A stretch of 36,812 nucleotides of DNA from an uncultured Peptococcaceae bacterium (lineage in GTDB: Bacteria > Bacillota > Peptococcia > Peptococcales > Peptococcaceae). Below are positions 16,601-24,200 of this stretch, piece by piece. Position 1 is the stretch's first letter. Each line of letters starts with the position of its first letter. Below the pieces are notes generated by a model, which made no database searches, was not told where the DNA came from, and saw nothing but the letters and a program-made list of their open reading frames with translations. The translations under genes were made by a program, and so were the position numbers. Location: contig CALJRU010000044.1 in the NCBI GenBank assembly GCA_937976375.1, positions 1 to 36,812 on the forward strand. The letters are read 5' to 3'.

Positions 16601-17270
16601 GCAGCGCCCGACGATGGACATCATCATACAATTCCGGCGCCAAACGTATCAACATGCCCATTGCCAGATAATATGCCGTCCCACAGCCGCACAAACGACG
16701 ATATGGCAGCGTAACCTGTGGTGCCAACAGCGGATTGACAATAATACAGCGCGGCAATTTTTCTGGCAGCTGATGATGATCCGTGACCACAAACGTAAGA
16801 CCTTTTGCTTGATATGCTTCAACAAGTTCTGCTGCAGCAATGCCATTGTCCACTGTAATAACCAGTTCAACGCCTTCCTCCAGCAAGCGGTCCAAAGCTC
16901 CGGCGTTCATGCCATAACCTTCTTCGAGGCGGCTCGGAATATATACGCGCACATCAGCACCCAGCCACGAAAACACTTCACGCATCAATGTAGAGGCACA
17001 GATGCCATCCACGTCATAATCCCCATAGACAGCAATTTTTTTCTTTTGTGCAAGCGCCTCGCCAATCTTCTCCACTGCAGCGCCTAAATTAGGCAGCAAA
17101 AATGGCCGACTCAAGTCCTTCATGTCGGCATATAAAAAAGCTGACGCCTGTTCAGGTGCCGCATAACCACGACTGGCGAGAATTCTCGCCAGAGGCAGCG
17201 GCAGCTTGAGGGCGTCAGCCAACAAGCGGGCAGCGGCATGATTGGAAGAGCGGATTTTCCAAGTTTTCAT
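13659..17270 (-). CDS. recJ: RecJ exonuclease - HIRAN - RecQ-like helicase fusion
   Basis: A 1,203-residue three-part DNA repair protein. Residues 1-570 are RecJ, a 5'-3' single-strand exonuclease: GDYDVDGICAS (83-93), VTDHHQLPEK (DHH, about 163), ATVADLVPL, RIAPCINACGRL, a DHHA1 part with FGGHEMAAGL (about 416), then an OB-like segment. Residues about 595-700 look like a HIRAN domain (LLREPNNPADGNAIACL, IGYLSRQIAAQLAPL), a module that binds DNA ends in repair helicases. Residues about 730-1200 are a RecQ-type SF2 helicase: Walker A MPTGRGKSL (755-763), LDEAHHML (862), TYLTATV, motif IV-VI ending QLSGRCARDGEPG, and a winged-helix-like tail. No internal stop or frameshift is visible. It is preceded by a membrane gene (22 nt) and coupled to relA. 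RecJ and RecQ normally cooperate as separate proteins in RecF-pathway repair. Confidence 0.92.
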   Translation of the reverse strand: MKTWKIRSSNHAAARLLADALKLPLPLARILASRGYAAPEQASAFLYADMKDLSRPFLLPNLGAAVEKIGEALAQKKKIAVYGDYDVDGICASTLMREVFSWLGADVRVYIPSRLEEGYGMNAGALDRLLEEGVELVITVDNGIAAAELVEAYQAKGLTFVVTDHHQLPEKLPRCIIVNPLLAPQVTLPYRRLCGCGTAYYLAMGMLIRLAPELYDDVHRRALLDLVAVATVADLVPLVDDNRILVREGLLLINESPRPGLAALAKLMCGDEVVKASDIAFRIAPCINACGRLDKTQDALDLFAPQPEGDVNILAETVRDYNDTRKEMERRITKEAIAQFEEATGRMNCAIAVGENWHPGVIGIVASRLVEQFHCPAIVLTTTQEKPDVYTGSARSVAGFHMYEGLSAVADHILQFGGHEMAAGLSVAREQLPAFKAAFAEVTAAYEEEISDHVLWIDDVITIDDANEELEEALRLLEPCGCENPEPLFAMEHMWRFGHRPVGAEGDHLQLQFKDRAGEMVPAIAFRQGNYVFSDKHRYDFAFHIHEHCFRGVCGVQLQVTDIMPSWQAEEPAMMRAFMANGANYLENGALSGIADRPRFYTKLRGVSFGDRQERIAELAAGASLALLREPNNPADGNAIACLTEAGDKIGYLSRQIAAQLAPLMDLGATYHAEVSQITGDDAQHRGVNIFVRSDIAAEAVKAAESGGDELAALPQDALVDVLTDAFVEDGALLPIQEAAIANIIDAHEDTAVIMPTGRGKSLIYQIAAGVLARRDHKMTLVISPLKALIQDQYLALCDHLGALGYRIFKGNGDLSKDEREELMTALANDKVDVLLLTPEFFVRHQDLFQTHAARVGQIVLDEAHHMLDKRPAYKKLRALKQAYPFAVWTYLTATVPATEAHAFQEIISGAGLYIDDHIRYNLRIIDARHTDKKLVYLYRLFMHPEKTICYVNSRKQAFGLSQRLREILPYTLRPLVAYYHGGLPREARRAIETAFKEGEIRLLFATPAFGEGVHISDIRHVVLYHPCFSVEAFNQLSGRCARDGEPGQVHLLYSEKDLALNEMIIGDRAPSRETLGKMYQLLMAAAKPHDYVLTAPMDELEDGLCALSESFGRHQWRQALTIFEELDFLHVQNNNTQTTITIEKAPAHRALTESAAFLEGTSEARALSQFEKIAFVKDTGVLENIIRSALCPANWHGREVKP

Positions 17271-17292
17271 AAATTCATGACGCTCCTTCGCA

Positions 17293-17598
17293 TTAAATAT
17301 TTACAACAATCAGAAGAACCCCGATGATCAGATAAACCCCGATCAACACGACTGCATAGCGAATCAGGCCCTTCTTCATTCCATACTGATCCACATAAAA
17401 CTGAATCTTATTATGCCATTGACCAGTGCGCTGACTGATGTTCAAAATTAAAAGGTTACGAATGCCCATGCAAATTGAAAGCACGCCCACATAAATCAGC
17501 AACTGTTCAACACTGAGCAGGCGAAACGCAGCAAGAATGAACCATACGATCGCCGCAATTGAGATCAGCGGTTTAAAGAATTTCTCAATGAGTTCCAT
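17293..17598 (-). CDS. Small membrane protein of unknown function
   Basis: 101 residues with about three hydrophobic segments: residues 8-28 (LISIAAIVWFILAAFRLL), about 31-50 (LLIYVGVLSICMGIRNLLIL) and 79-101 (AVVLIGVYLIIGVLLIVVN), with a polar stretch between the second and third (SQRTGQWHNKIQFYVDQYG). I do not recognise a family. The ATG at 17598 has GGAG 7 nt upstream; a longer frame starting at 17652 would run through the pyc terminator. It lies 22 nt before the RecJ-RecQ gene in the same direction, so it probably leads that unit; no separate promoter is evident. Confidence 0.75.
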   Translation of the reverse strand: MELIEKFFKPLISIAAIVWFILAAFRLLSVEQLLIYVGVLSICMGIRNLLILNISQRTGQWHNKIQFYVDQYGMKKGLIRYAVVLIGVYLIIGVLLIVVNI

Positions 17599-17609
17599 AG
17601 TAACACTCC

Positions 17610-17654
17610 AAAAAAGCAATGGGAACAGCGCCTGACCGGCAGCTGCTCCCATGC
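17610..17654 (-). terminator. Terminator of pyc
   Basis: An imperfect stem of about 13 bp (arms about 17641-17654 and 17616-17630, one bulge and one G-U pair) is followed by six Us on the minus strand. The T-tract runs directly into the GGAG of the next gene, so readthrough would feed the membrane gene and the RecJ-RecQ unit. Confidence 0.75.
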
Positions 17655-17667
17655 AACAATTATAAGA

Positions 17668-20600
17668 TTATACTTCGAGCTCGACGATCAATTCGCCAGC
17701 TTCAACCTGAGCACCGTCTTCAGCAAGGATGCGCGCAACCTTCCCTTTACGTGGGCTCAGAACGTTGGTTTCCATCTTCATAGCTTCAAGAATGATCAGT
17801 GGCTGATTTTCTTCAACCTCGTCGCCTTCTTTGACCAGAATCTTGATAACCGTGCCTGGGATGTTCGCACCAACGTGAGCAGGATTGTCCTGATCAGCCA
17901 TTGGCTTGCGAACGATGGTCAGAGATTTCGCAGCAGCTTCATTAGCAACCTTTACTGTACGATAGCTGCCGTTGACTTCGAAGGAAACAACAGAGTTGCC
18001 TTCTTCATCTGGTTCTTTGATGTCGATCAAACGAACACTCATAACCTTCCCTTCACCAACAGTGATGTCGCCGCTTTCGCCCTTGTTCAGGCCAAAGAAG
18101 AACTGATCACTATCGAGGTTGCAGAGGGTAGGCTGTTTTTTCAGGCCCTTCAGGTATTCTTCATACATACGTGGATAAAGTGCATAGCTCAATGCTTCAC
18201 GTCTGCCAGCATCGATACCAAATTCTTTCTTCAAATATTCAGCATCTGCTTCAAGGTCTTCATCTGGAAGCAGTTCGCCTGGGCGGCAGGTAATTGGTTC
18301 TTTATCCTTGAGAACGATCTTCTGAAGATCTTCAGGGAAGCCACCTTCTGGCTGACCCATCATCCCTTCGAAATAGGAAACGATGGAGTCTGGGAAGTCA
18401 ATGTTCTTCCCTTTTTCAATGATATTTTCTGGGGTCAGGTTGTTCTGAACCATGAAGATCGCCATGTCACCAACAGCCTTAGAGGATGGGGTAACCTTTA
18501 CGATGTCGCCCAACATATCATTAACAGTGGAATACATTTCCTTCACTTCTTCAAACTTATGACCAAGGCCAAAGCTTTCTACCTGTGGTTTTAGGTTGGA
18601 ATACTGACCGCCAGGAATTTCATATTTATAAATTTCAGCAGAACCAGAGCGCATGCCAGATTCAAACTGATTGTAGTATTTACGCACTTCACCCCAATAA
18701 TCGGAGATCTTCTGCAATTTATCCAGATCAAGGCCGGTGTCACGCTTGGTCAGCGTAAGTGCTGCAGCAAGGGAGTTCAGCCCTGGCTGACTGGTCAAAC
18801 CTGCAACACCATTGAAGGCCACGTCAACGATATCAACGCCTGCCTGTGCAGCCATCAGCAGGGTAGCAACGCCGTTACCGGTGGAATCATGGGTGTGGAG
18901 ATGAATTGGAATGCTCAATTCCGACTTCAACGCACTAATCAATTCCGTTGCAGCCATAGGTTTCAAAAGACCACTCATATCCTTAATGCCGAGCATGTGG
19001 CAGCCGAGGCTTTCCAGTTCTTTTGCCTTGCGGATATAGTAATCAAGGTCATATTTCTTACGAGACTTGTCAGTGATATCACCAGTGTAGCAGATGCAGC
19101 CTTCAACAAGTTTGTCGGTCTTGAGGGCTTCATCAATAGAAACTTTCATCGCTTCAACCCAGTTGAGGGAGTCAAAGATACGGAATACATCAATGCCGCT
19201 CTTTGCAGATTCCTGGATAAATTCACGAATCAGATTGTCAGGATAGTTCTTATAGCCAACAGCATTTGCCCCACGCAAAAGCATCTGGAAGAGAACGTTT
19301 GGAATCAATTCACGCAGTTCATCGAGACGTGCCCATGGGGATTCTTTTAAGAAACGATAAGAGGTATCGAAGGTAGCCCCGCCCCACATTTCCATGGAGA
19401 AGAAGTCCTTGCAGGCAGTTGCATAAGCTGGTGCAATGCGGGTCATATCAACGGTACGCATACGTGTTGCAAGCAGAGACTGCTGAGCATCACGCATGGA
19501 AGTATCGGTGATCAGGAGGCGATCCTGCTGCATAACCCAATCAGCAACAGCCTTTGGTCCTTTTTCATCAAGCATTTGCTTGGTGCCGCGGAGAAGCAGT
19601 GGTTTATCGAAAACAGGTACTTCCAGTTCATTGAATTCTGGCTTTTCACCTTTAACTTCGTTGACGGCTTTGTTGGCCAAGAAGGTCAGCATCTTCTTTT
19701 CCATGTTGTCGCCGCCGTGGATATCGAACAGTTCAGGCGTTTGAGCAATGAAGCTGGTATCGCACTGACCTTCGCGGAAGCGCTTATGGTTCAGAACGTT
19801 AATCAAGAAACCAATGTTGGTCTTAACCCCTTTGATCTTGGTTTCATGCAAGCAGCGAATAGCTGTATCAATGGTACCTTCAAAGGTGCGATTGTAAGCA
19901 ATGATCTTTACAAGCAGACTGTCGTAGAATGGAGAAATGGTTGCACCTGCATACGCATTCCCACTATCAAGACGAATGCCATGACCGGAGCTGGAACGGT
20001 ACACTTCAATCGTACCAGTATCTGGTGCAAAGTTGTTGGCAGGATCTTCCGTGGTAACACGGCACTGGATGGCATAACCACGATAGGTGATGGAATCCTG
20101 ACTTGGAATGCCAATTTCTGGATCAGAGAGTTTATAACCCTGAGCCACACGGATCTGAGCCTGAACAATATCGATACCAGTGATCTGTTCGGTAACGCAG
20201 TGCTCTACCTGGATACGAGGGTTCATTTCGATGAAATAATGGTTGCCGTTTGCATCCACAAGGAATTCAACGGTACCTGCGCTGCGATAATTAACGTGGC
20301 GTGCAATCTTGAGCGCATCTTCGCAAATGGCTTCACGCTGTTCATCAGTGAGAATCAGAGAAGGTGCAAATTCGATAACTTTCTGATGACGACGCTGAAT
20401 GGAGCAGTCACGTTCAAACATATGAACAGTGTTGCCATATTTATCACCAAGCACCTGAACTTCAATGTGTTTTGGACGTTCAATGTATTTTTCTACGAAT
20501 ACGTCAGCAATACCAAAAGCTTTCTTTGCTTCACTGGTAGCGCTGTTGTATTCTTGTTCCATGTCTTCTTCGGTGCGAACAACACGCATACCACGGCCAC

Positions 20601-21099
20601 CGCCGCCAGCGCTGGCCTTCAGAATAACAGGATAGCCTGCAACTTTTGCAAATTCCTTGGCTTCTTCAACATTGAGCGCAGCGCGTTCAACACCAGGGAT
20701 GGTTGGCACACCAACTTCGATAGCAACTTTCTTAGACTGAATCTTATCGCCCAAAGCACGCAGCATGTTGTGATCCGGACCAATGAATTCGATCCCTGCT
20801 TCTTCGCAGGCTTGCGCGAATTCTGCATTTTCGGCCAAGAACCCATAACCAGGATGGATAGCATCTACGCCTTTGGATTTTGCCAAAGTAATAATCCCGG
20901 AAATATCCAGATAAGCGTCAACAGGGGCTTTCCCCTTACCTACACGATAGGATTCATCCGCGATGGTACGATACAGAGAATTCTTATCTTCTTCAGAATA
21001 AATAGCAATACTCTTAATTCCCAGCTCCTTGCAGGCGCGGAAAATACGAATCGCAATTTCACCGCGATTCGCTACCAAAATCGTTTTAATTTCTTTCAC
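17668..21099 (-). CDS. pyc: Pyruvate carboxylase
   Basis: Biotin enzyme that carboxylates pyruvate to oxaloacetate. All parts lie on one chain: biotin carboxylase/ATP-grasp (ILVANRGEIAIRIFRACKE, then GGGGRGMRVV, with FERDCSIQRRHQKVIE) over about residues 1-450; the carboxyltransferase barrel starting near LLITDTSMRDAQQSLLATR (about 530); the conserved C-terminal part; and a biotinyl domain with LEAMKMETNV, the biotin Lys near residue 1108. Length 1,143 aa is normal. The chosen start is the GTG at 21099, with GGAGG 8 nt upstream; an ATG at 21120 would add 7 residues and place the Shine-Dalgarno inside the gene. It is monocistronic (own promoter region and terminator). Role: anaplerosis and amino-acid precursor supply. 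Confidence 0.96.
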   Translation of the reverse strand: MKEIKTILVANRGEIAIRIFRACKELGIKSIAIYSEEDKNSLYRTIADESYRVGKGKAPVDAYLDISGIITLAKSKGVDAIHPGYGFLAENAEFAQACEEAGIEFIGPDHNMLRALGDKIQSKKVAIEVGVPTIPGVERAALNVEEAKEFAKVAGYPVILKASAGGGGRGMRVVRTEEDMEQEYNSATSEAKKAFGIADVFVEKYIERPKHIEVQVLGDKYGNTVHMFERDCSIQRRHQKVIEFAPSLILTDEQREAICEDALKIARHVNYRSAGTVEFLVDANGNHYFIEMNPRIQVEHCVTEQITGIDIVQAQIRVAQGYKLSDPEIGIPSQDSITYRGYAIQCRVTTEDPANNFAPDTGTIEVYRSSSGHGIRLDSGNAYAGATISPFYDSLLVKIIAYNRTFEGTIDTAIRCLHETKIKGVKTNIGFLINVLNHKRFREGQCDTSFIAQTPELFDIHGGDNMEKKMLTFLANKAVNEVKGEKPEFNELEVPVFDKPLLLRGTKQMLDEKGPKAVADWVMQQDRLLITDTSMRDAQQSLLATRMRTVDMTRIAPAYATACKDFFSMEMWGGATFDTSYRFLKESPWARLDELRELIPNVLFQMLLRGANAVGYKNYPDNLIREFIQESAKSGIDVFRIFDSLNWVEAMKVSIDEALKTDKLVEGCICYTGDITDKSRKKYDLDYYIRKAKELESLGCHMLGIKDMSGLLKPMAATELISALKSELSIPIHLHTHDSTGNGVATLLMAAQAGVDIVDVAFNGVAGLTSQPGLNSLAAALTLTKRDTGLDLDKLQKISDYWGEVRKYYNQFESGMRSGSAEIYKYEIPGGQYSNLKPQVESFGLGHKFEEVKEMYSTVNDMLGDIVKVTPSSKAVGDMAIFMVQNNLTPENIIEKGKNIDFPDSIVSYFEGMMGQPEGGFPEDLQKIVLKDKEPITCRPGELLPDEDLEADAEYLKKEFGIDAGRREALSYALYPRMYEEYLKGLKKQPTLCNLDSDQFFFGLNKGESGDITVGEGKVMSVRLIDIKEPDEEGNSVVSFEVNGSYRTVKVANEAAAKSLTIVRKPMADQDNPAHVGANIPGTVIKILVKEGDEVEENQPLIILEAMKMETNVLSPRKGKVARILAEDGAQVEAGELIVELEV

Positions 21100-21205
21100 A
21101 GTCCCTACCTCCTCATACATTGGCGCTTGAAGCGCTCGTCGTCATCCAATATCACATATAGATACACTTGCATCTTTACACAGTAATGGAATATATGTAA
21201 ATACT

Positions 21206-21253
21206 ATTATATCTATATTCTACCATTTATGCATCATTTTTCAGAAAAATGAT
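21206..21253 (-). promoter_or_regulatory. pyc promoter region with a near-perfect palindrome
   Basis: A perfect TATAAT (21206-21211, minus strand) has no good -35 box at 17 nt. At 21233-21253 lies a 21-bp palindrome: two perfect 10-bp arms (ATCATTTTTC and its complement) around one central base, overlapping where the -35 should be. This placement fits a regulator-binding site. The rest of 21100-21303 is AT-rich and holds no gene. Confidence 0.5.
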
Positions 21254-21303
21254 CATAAAAATAATTTTTCTTTCACTTTTATGCCGATCAAGATTCTCCA
21301 TTC

Positions 21304-21346
21304 AAAAAAATCGCCGCCTTTCTGTCGATACAGTGAAAGGCGACGA
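21304..21346 (-). terminator. Terminator of the dacA-type gene
   Basis: A 12-bp stem (21311-21322 with 21335-21346, one G-U) with a 12-nt loop and seven Us on the minus strand (21304-21310), starting about 20 nt after the stop. Confidence 0.88.
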
Positions 21347-21365
21347 TTGTCATCGTTCTTCATTT

Positions 21366-22700
21366 TTATGCTGCCGGCGTTATTTCTTCAACCGATGCCG
21401 TATCATCAATCGAAGCACCACTATCATTTGTGTTGTCTGCTGCCTTTGGAACCAAAATGACCTGACCAGTTGTCTGATCCCAGTCGATGCCGCAGCCAAT
21501 GGCCGCACAGAGATCACGAATCTTCATATAGTTGAGATCACCAATAAGATAGGAGCTGATGGCATAAGCTTCACCATCTACATACAGCACCGGCTGATGC
21601 AGCTGGCTCATCACAGTATCTCCCTGAATCAAACCGCCAGAGTTGGTGCCATCATACGGCGCACCGCTGTTGATGACCACAGCACCACTGGCACTGTCAT
21701 AAGCAAGGCCGAACTGAGACCCGGTGCCATTCAAAATGGCTGCAAAATCGCGCAAGCGCACATAGTTGTTGCCATTTGCCAAATAGGCCTGCATGGTCAG
21801 CTGCTGTCCGTTCATGCTGACCGTTGCTTGGTTTGGCGATGCATAAGCATAACCATCTGCTTTTCGTTCAGCCAATAGTGAAAAGCCATATTTGAGCAAA
21901 GCTGCACTGTCGCTGTAACGCGCATTCACCGCTTTCGCATTCATGGACACTGTGATTAAACGTGTCCCATCTTTTGTGGAAGTCGCCGCCATGCAGCTTC
22001 CTGCCTGCGGCGTCCAGCCGGTTTTCAGCCCGTCAACAACCCCGATGCTGGTATCGTCACTGCCTAGCAGCGCATTGCTGGAAGAATACGTCTTCCCATT
22101 AAATTCAAACGTTTTCATGCTGGTATATGTCAAAATTTCTGGGCATTCATTAATGACCTGCCGCGCCAGTTTGGCCATGGCGTTAGCGCTCATATAGCCT
22201 TCGTCATAGCTTTGATCATATCGCGCATCAATGCCAAGTTCCTGCGCTTTGGCATTCATCGCCGCGACAAAGTTTTCTTCTGAACCATACACCAACTCAC
22301 CAAGTGCAGGACCTGCAGCGCAGGCTGAGTAGCAAAGAAATGCTTCAAGCATATCTGCCACCGTATACACCGCATCGGTTTCAAACGGAATATTAGAATA
22401 CACGTCATCACGCGAAAAATAATAGGTATAAGTACTAATCGGCACTTGTGTATCCATTGTGATGCGTCCCTCACGCACCGCTTCCAAAACAAGATAAGCT
22501 GCCATGACTTTTGTCATGCTTGCAACAGGACGCACCGTATCAGCATCTTTGCTCCACAACACCTCTCCTGTTGCTGCATCCATAATTACAGCGCTGGTTC
22601 CGGCAATATCCGGTTCTGAGGCTGCTGAAGCCGGCATCGCCCCAAACAGCGTCGACAACAATATCGCCGCTTGTAACAACAAACTGATCGTTTTTTTCAT
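21366..22700 (-). CDS. Serine D,D-carboxypeptidase homologue (S11) with stalk-type repeats
   Basis: An exported penicillin-binding-protein-like enzyme that would trim the terminal D-alanine of peptidoglycan. The N-terminal signal peptide (MKKTISLLLQAAILLSTLFG...ASAA) ends near residue 27. The catalytic pair is in SMTK (Ser61, Lys64) and the KTG box is at 226-228. The second box, normally S-x-N, reads SAC (125-127): the Asn is replaced by Cys. The C-terminal 150 residues contain two repeats resembling copper-amine-oxidase-N/stalk domains (YVRLRDFAAIL...YDSASGAVVI and YMKIRDLCAAI...DQTTGQVIL), often wall-associated. Start at 22700 has AGAGG upstream and begins the signal peptide. Activity should not be assumed given the altered motif. 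Confidence 0.88.
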   Translation of the reverse strand: MKKTISLLLQAAILLSTLFGAMPASAASEPDIAGTSAVIMDAATGEVLWSKDADTVRPVASMTKVMAAYLVLEAVREGRITMDTQVPISTYTYYFSRDDVYSNIPFETDAVYTVADMLEAFLCYSACAAGPALGELVYGSEENFVAAMNAKAQELGIDARYDQSYDEGYMSANAMAKLARQVINECPEILTYTSMKTFEFNGKTYSSSNALLGSDDTSIGVVDGLKTGWTPQAGSCMAATSTKDGTRLITVSMNAKAVNARYSDSAALLKYGFSLLAERKADGYAYASPNQATVSMNGQQLTMQAYLANGNNYVRLRDFAAILNGTGSQFGLAYDSASGAVVINSGAPYDGTNSGGLIQGDTVMSQLHQPVLYVDGEAYAISSYLIGDLNYMKIRDLCAAIGCGIDWDQTTGQVILVPKAADNTNDSGASIDDTASVEEITPAA

Positions 22701-22765
22701 AAAATCCTCTTTTCTTTTTAAGATAAAAAAATGAACAAACGTCCGTCGTTTCTTCACCGCGAACG

Positions 22766-22795
22766 ATTGTAGCAAAAAAATACCCGCCAGGGCAA
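22766..22795 (-). promoter_or_regulatory. Promoter of the dacA-type gene
   Basis: TTGCCC (22790-22795), 18-nt spacer, TACAAT (22766-22771) on the minus strand; it overlaps the radC terminator. Confidence 0.6.
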
Positions 22796-22829
22796 CAACA
22801 AAGCATTTACAAATTGCAGCACCCGGCGG
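22773..22829 (-). terminator. Terminator of maf-radC
   Basis: Stem CCGCC-GGG/CCC-T-GGCGG (arms near 22822-22829 and 22784-22792, one bulge) with a long loop and a T-run on the minus strand (22774-22780). Confidence 0.6.
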
Positions 22830-22847
22830 AATGATTTTATGAAATTG

Positions 22848-23558
22848 TTACTCAAGATAACCAGCGTCTTTAAAACTAAAATATGATTCTCCCTGAACAC
22901 TGCCCAAAATAATATGATCTAAAAAAGACAGTCCCAAAAGTTCTGCACCTTCACGCACGCGTTTTGTTAACAACAGATCATCCCGGCTCGGTGTCAAATC
23001 ACCGCTGGGGTGATTATGGCCTACAATCAAGCCAACTGCGTTGTGCCGCACCGCTTCGCGAAAAATATCTCTCGGATGTACATTGGCTCTATCAACAGTA
23101 CCACGAAACAGTTCTTTCACTTCAATGATTTTATTTCTTGCGTCCAAATAAAGGACATGAAAAGATTCCTGTTCATCACTGTGAAAATTCTCACGCAATG
23201 CAGCAGCTGCACCAAAAGAATCACAAATGCCCGTTTCTCTGCGGCTGCCCATCCGGACCAAGCGACGCCCAATTTCTATGGTTGCCATCAATGTGCAGGC
23301 CTTTGTCTGACCAATTCCATTGATGGCACAGAGATCTTTCATATCCTGACACAGCAGCCCTTCCAGACCACCCGCTTCATCCAAGACCGCCTGAGCCAAT
23401 TCCAATACATCGCGCTTGGCTGTACCTGTGCGCAATAAAATCGCCAATAATTCAGTTTCACTCAAGTGCCGCGCTCCCTCATGCATCAATTTTTCTCGAG
23501 GCTGCGCTTCCAATGGTCGTTCTTTAATCTTCGGCGATTCAGGTCGAGGTCCATCCAT
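22848..23558 (-). CDS. radC: RadC family JAB/MPN-domain protein
   Basis: N-terminal helix-hairpin-helix-like part (LSETELLAILLRTGTAKRDVLE, CAINGIGQTKACTLMA, residues about 40-95), then a JAMM metalloprotease-like domain with the metal motif VGHNHPSGDLTPSRDD (His-x-His...Ser...Asp). Length 236 aa is normal. Despite the name, no repair role has been established for the family. The ATG at 23558 has AAGGAG 8 nt upstream; the alternative at 23576 lies inside maf. It starts 5 nt past the maf stop. In many Bacillota maf-radC precedes mreBCD; here it is followed by the carboxypeptidase gene instead. Confidence 0.93.
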   Translation of the reverse strand: MDGPRPESPKIKERPLEAQPREKLMHEGARHLSETELLAILLRTGTAKRDVLELAQAVLDEAGGLEGLLCQDMKDLCAINGIGQTKACTLMATIEIGRRLVRMGSRRETGICDSFGAAAALRENFHSDEQESFHVLYLDARNKIIEVKELFRGTVDRANVHPRDIFREAVRHNAVGLIVGHNHPSGDLTPSRDDLLLTKRVREGAELLGLSFLDHIILGSVQGESYFSFKDAGYLE

Positions 23559-23563
23559 CGTAC

Positions 23564-24136
23564 TCACTCCTTCCATGCATCCAGCATCTTACGCACCAAT
23601 GTCATTGGCAGCCCAACAACATTATCAAAATCACCTGCCAACGCCTCAACGAACTTTCCGCCGCCGCTTTGAATGCCATAGCCGCCAGCTTTATCGAAAG
23701 GCTCACCAGTTTCAATATAGGCTTGGATTTCTTCATCACTTAACGTACGAAAACGCACCTGACTGACTGCATGATCGGTCATCATCTTTTTTGTTTCTTC
23801 ACAACACAGTGCCACCGCAGTGATCACCTCGTGTGTCGCCCCAGAAAGATTACGCAGCATATGCACAGCCTCCTGCGTATCGGCCGGTTTTCCTAAAACA
23901 ACACCATCTTTGCAGACAATGGTATCGGCGCCCAACACCAACGCCTGCGGATTCTGCGCAGCAACAGACTGCGCCTTGGCTGCAGCCAACGCCTCTAAAG
24001 CCTGCGGCAATGGCAATGCCTTGTTCAAACATTCTTCCTCCAATGTTGGCGCCATGATTTCAAACGTGACGCCAAGCTCTGCCAGCAGCATTCGTCGCCG
24101 CGGTGACGTCGAAGCCAAAATAAGTGGTCTTTCCAT
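23564..24136 (-). CDS. maf: Maf-like nucleoside triphosphate pyrophosphatase
   Basis: House-cleaning pyrophosphatase acting on non-canonical or modified nucleoside triphosphates, historically linked to septum formation. Signatures: LASTSPRRRMLLAELG at the N-terminus, VLGADTIVCKDGVVLGKP (catalytic Asp), HEVITAVAL, and YIETGEPFDKAGGYGIQ. Length 190 aa is normal. Shine-Dalgarno GAGGAG upstream. Second gene after rex; the rex terminator lies between them, so a weak own promoter or readthrough is expected. Confidence 0.95.
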   Translation of the reverse strand: MERPLILASTSPRRRMLLAELGVTFEIMAPTLEEECLNKALPLPQALEALAAAKAQSVAAQNPQALVLGADTIVCKDGVVLGKPADTQEAVHMLRNLSGATHEVITAVALCCEETKKMMTDHAVSQVRFRTLSDEEIQAYIETGEPFDKAGGYGIQSGGGKFVEALAGDFDNVVGLPMTLVRKMLDAWKE

Positions 24137-24172
24137 GCTACACTCCTCTATGCTCTTCTGCCTGATAATAAG

Positions 24173-24200
24173 AAAAGCCTTTGATGAGGCAAAGGCTTTT
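24173..24200 (-). terminator. Terminator of rex
   Basis: Perfect 11-bp stem (24173-24183 with 24190-24200) with a 6-nt loop; its outer bases form the A and T tracts on either strand. The stem overlaps the rex stop codon. Confidence 0.8.

Noticed and set aside
19576..21186. Long open frame (536 codons) opposite pyc, and a 411-codon one opposite relA (11761-12996)
   Set aside because: Same reasoning: antisense shadows of well-identified genes with no recognisable domain.
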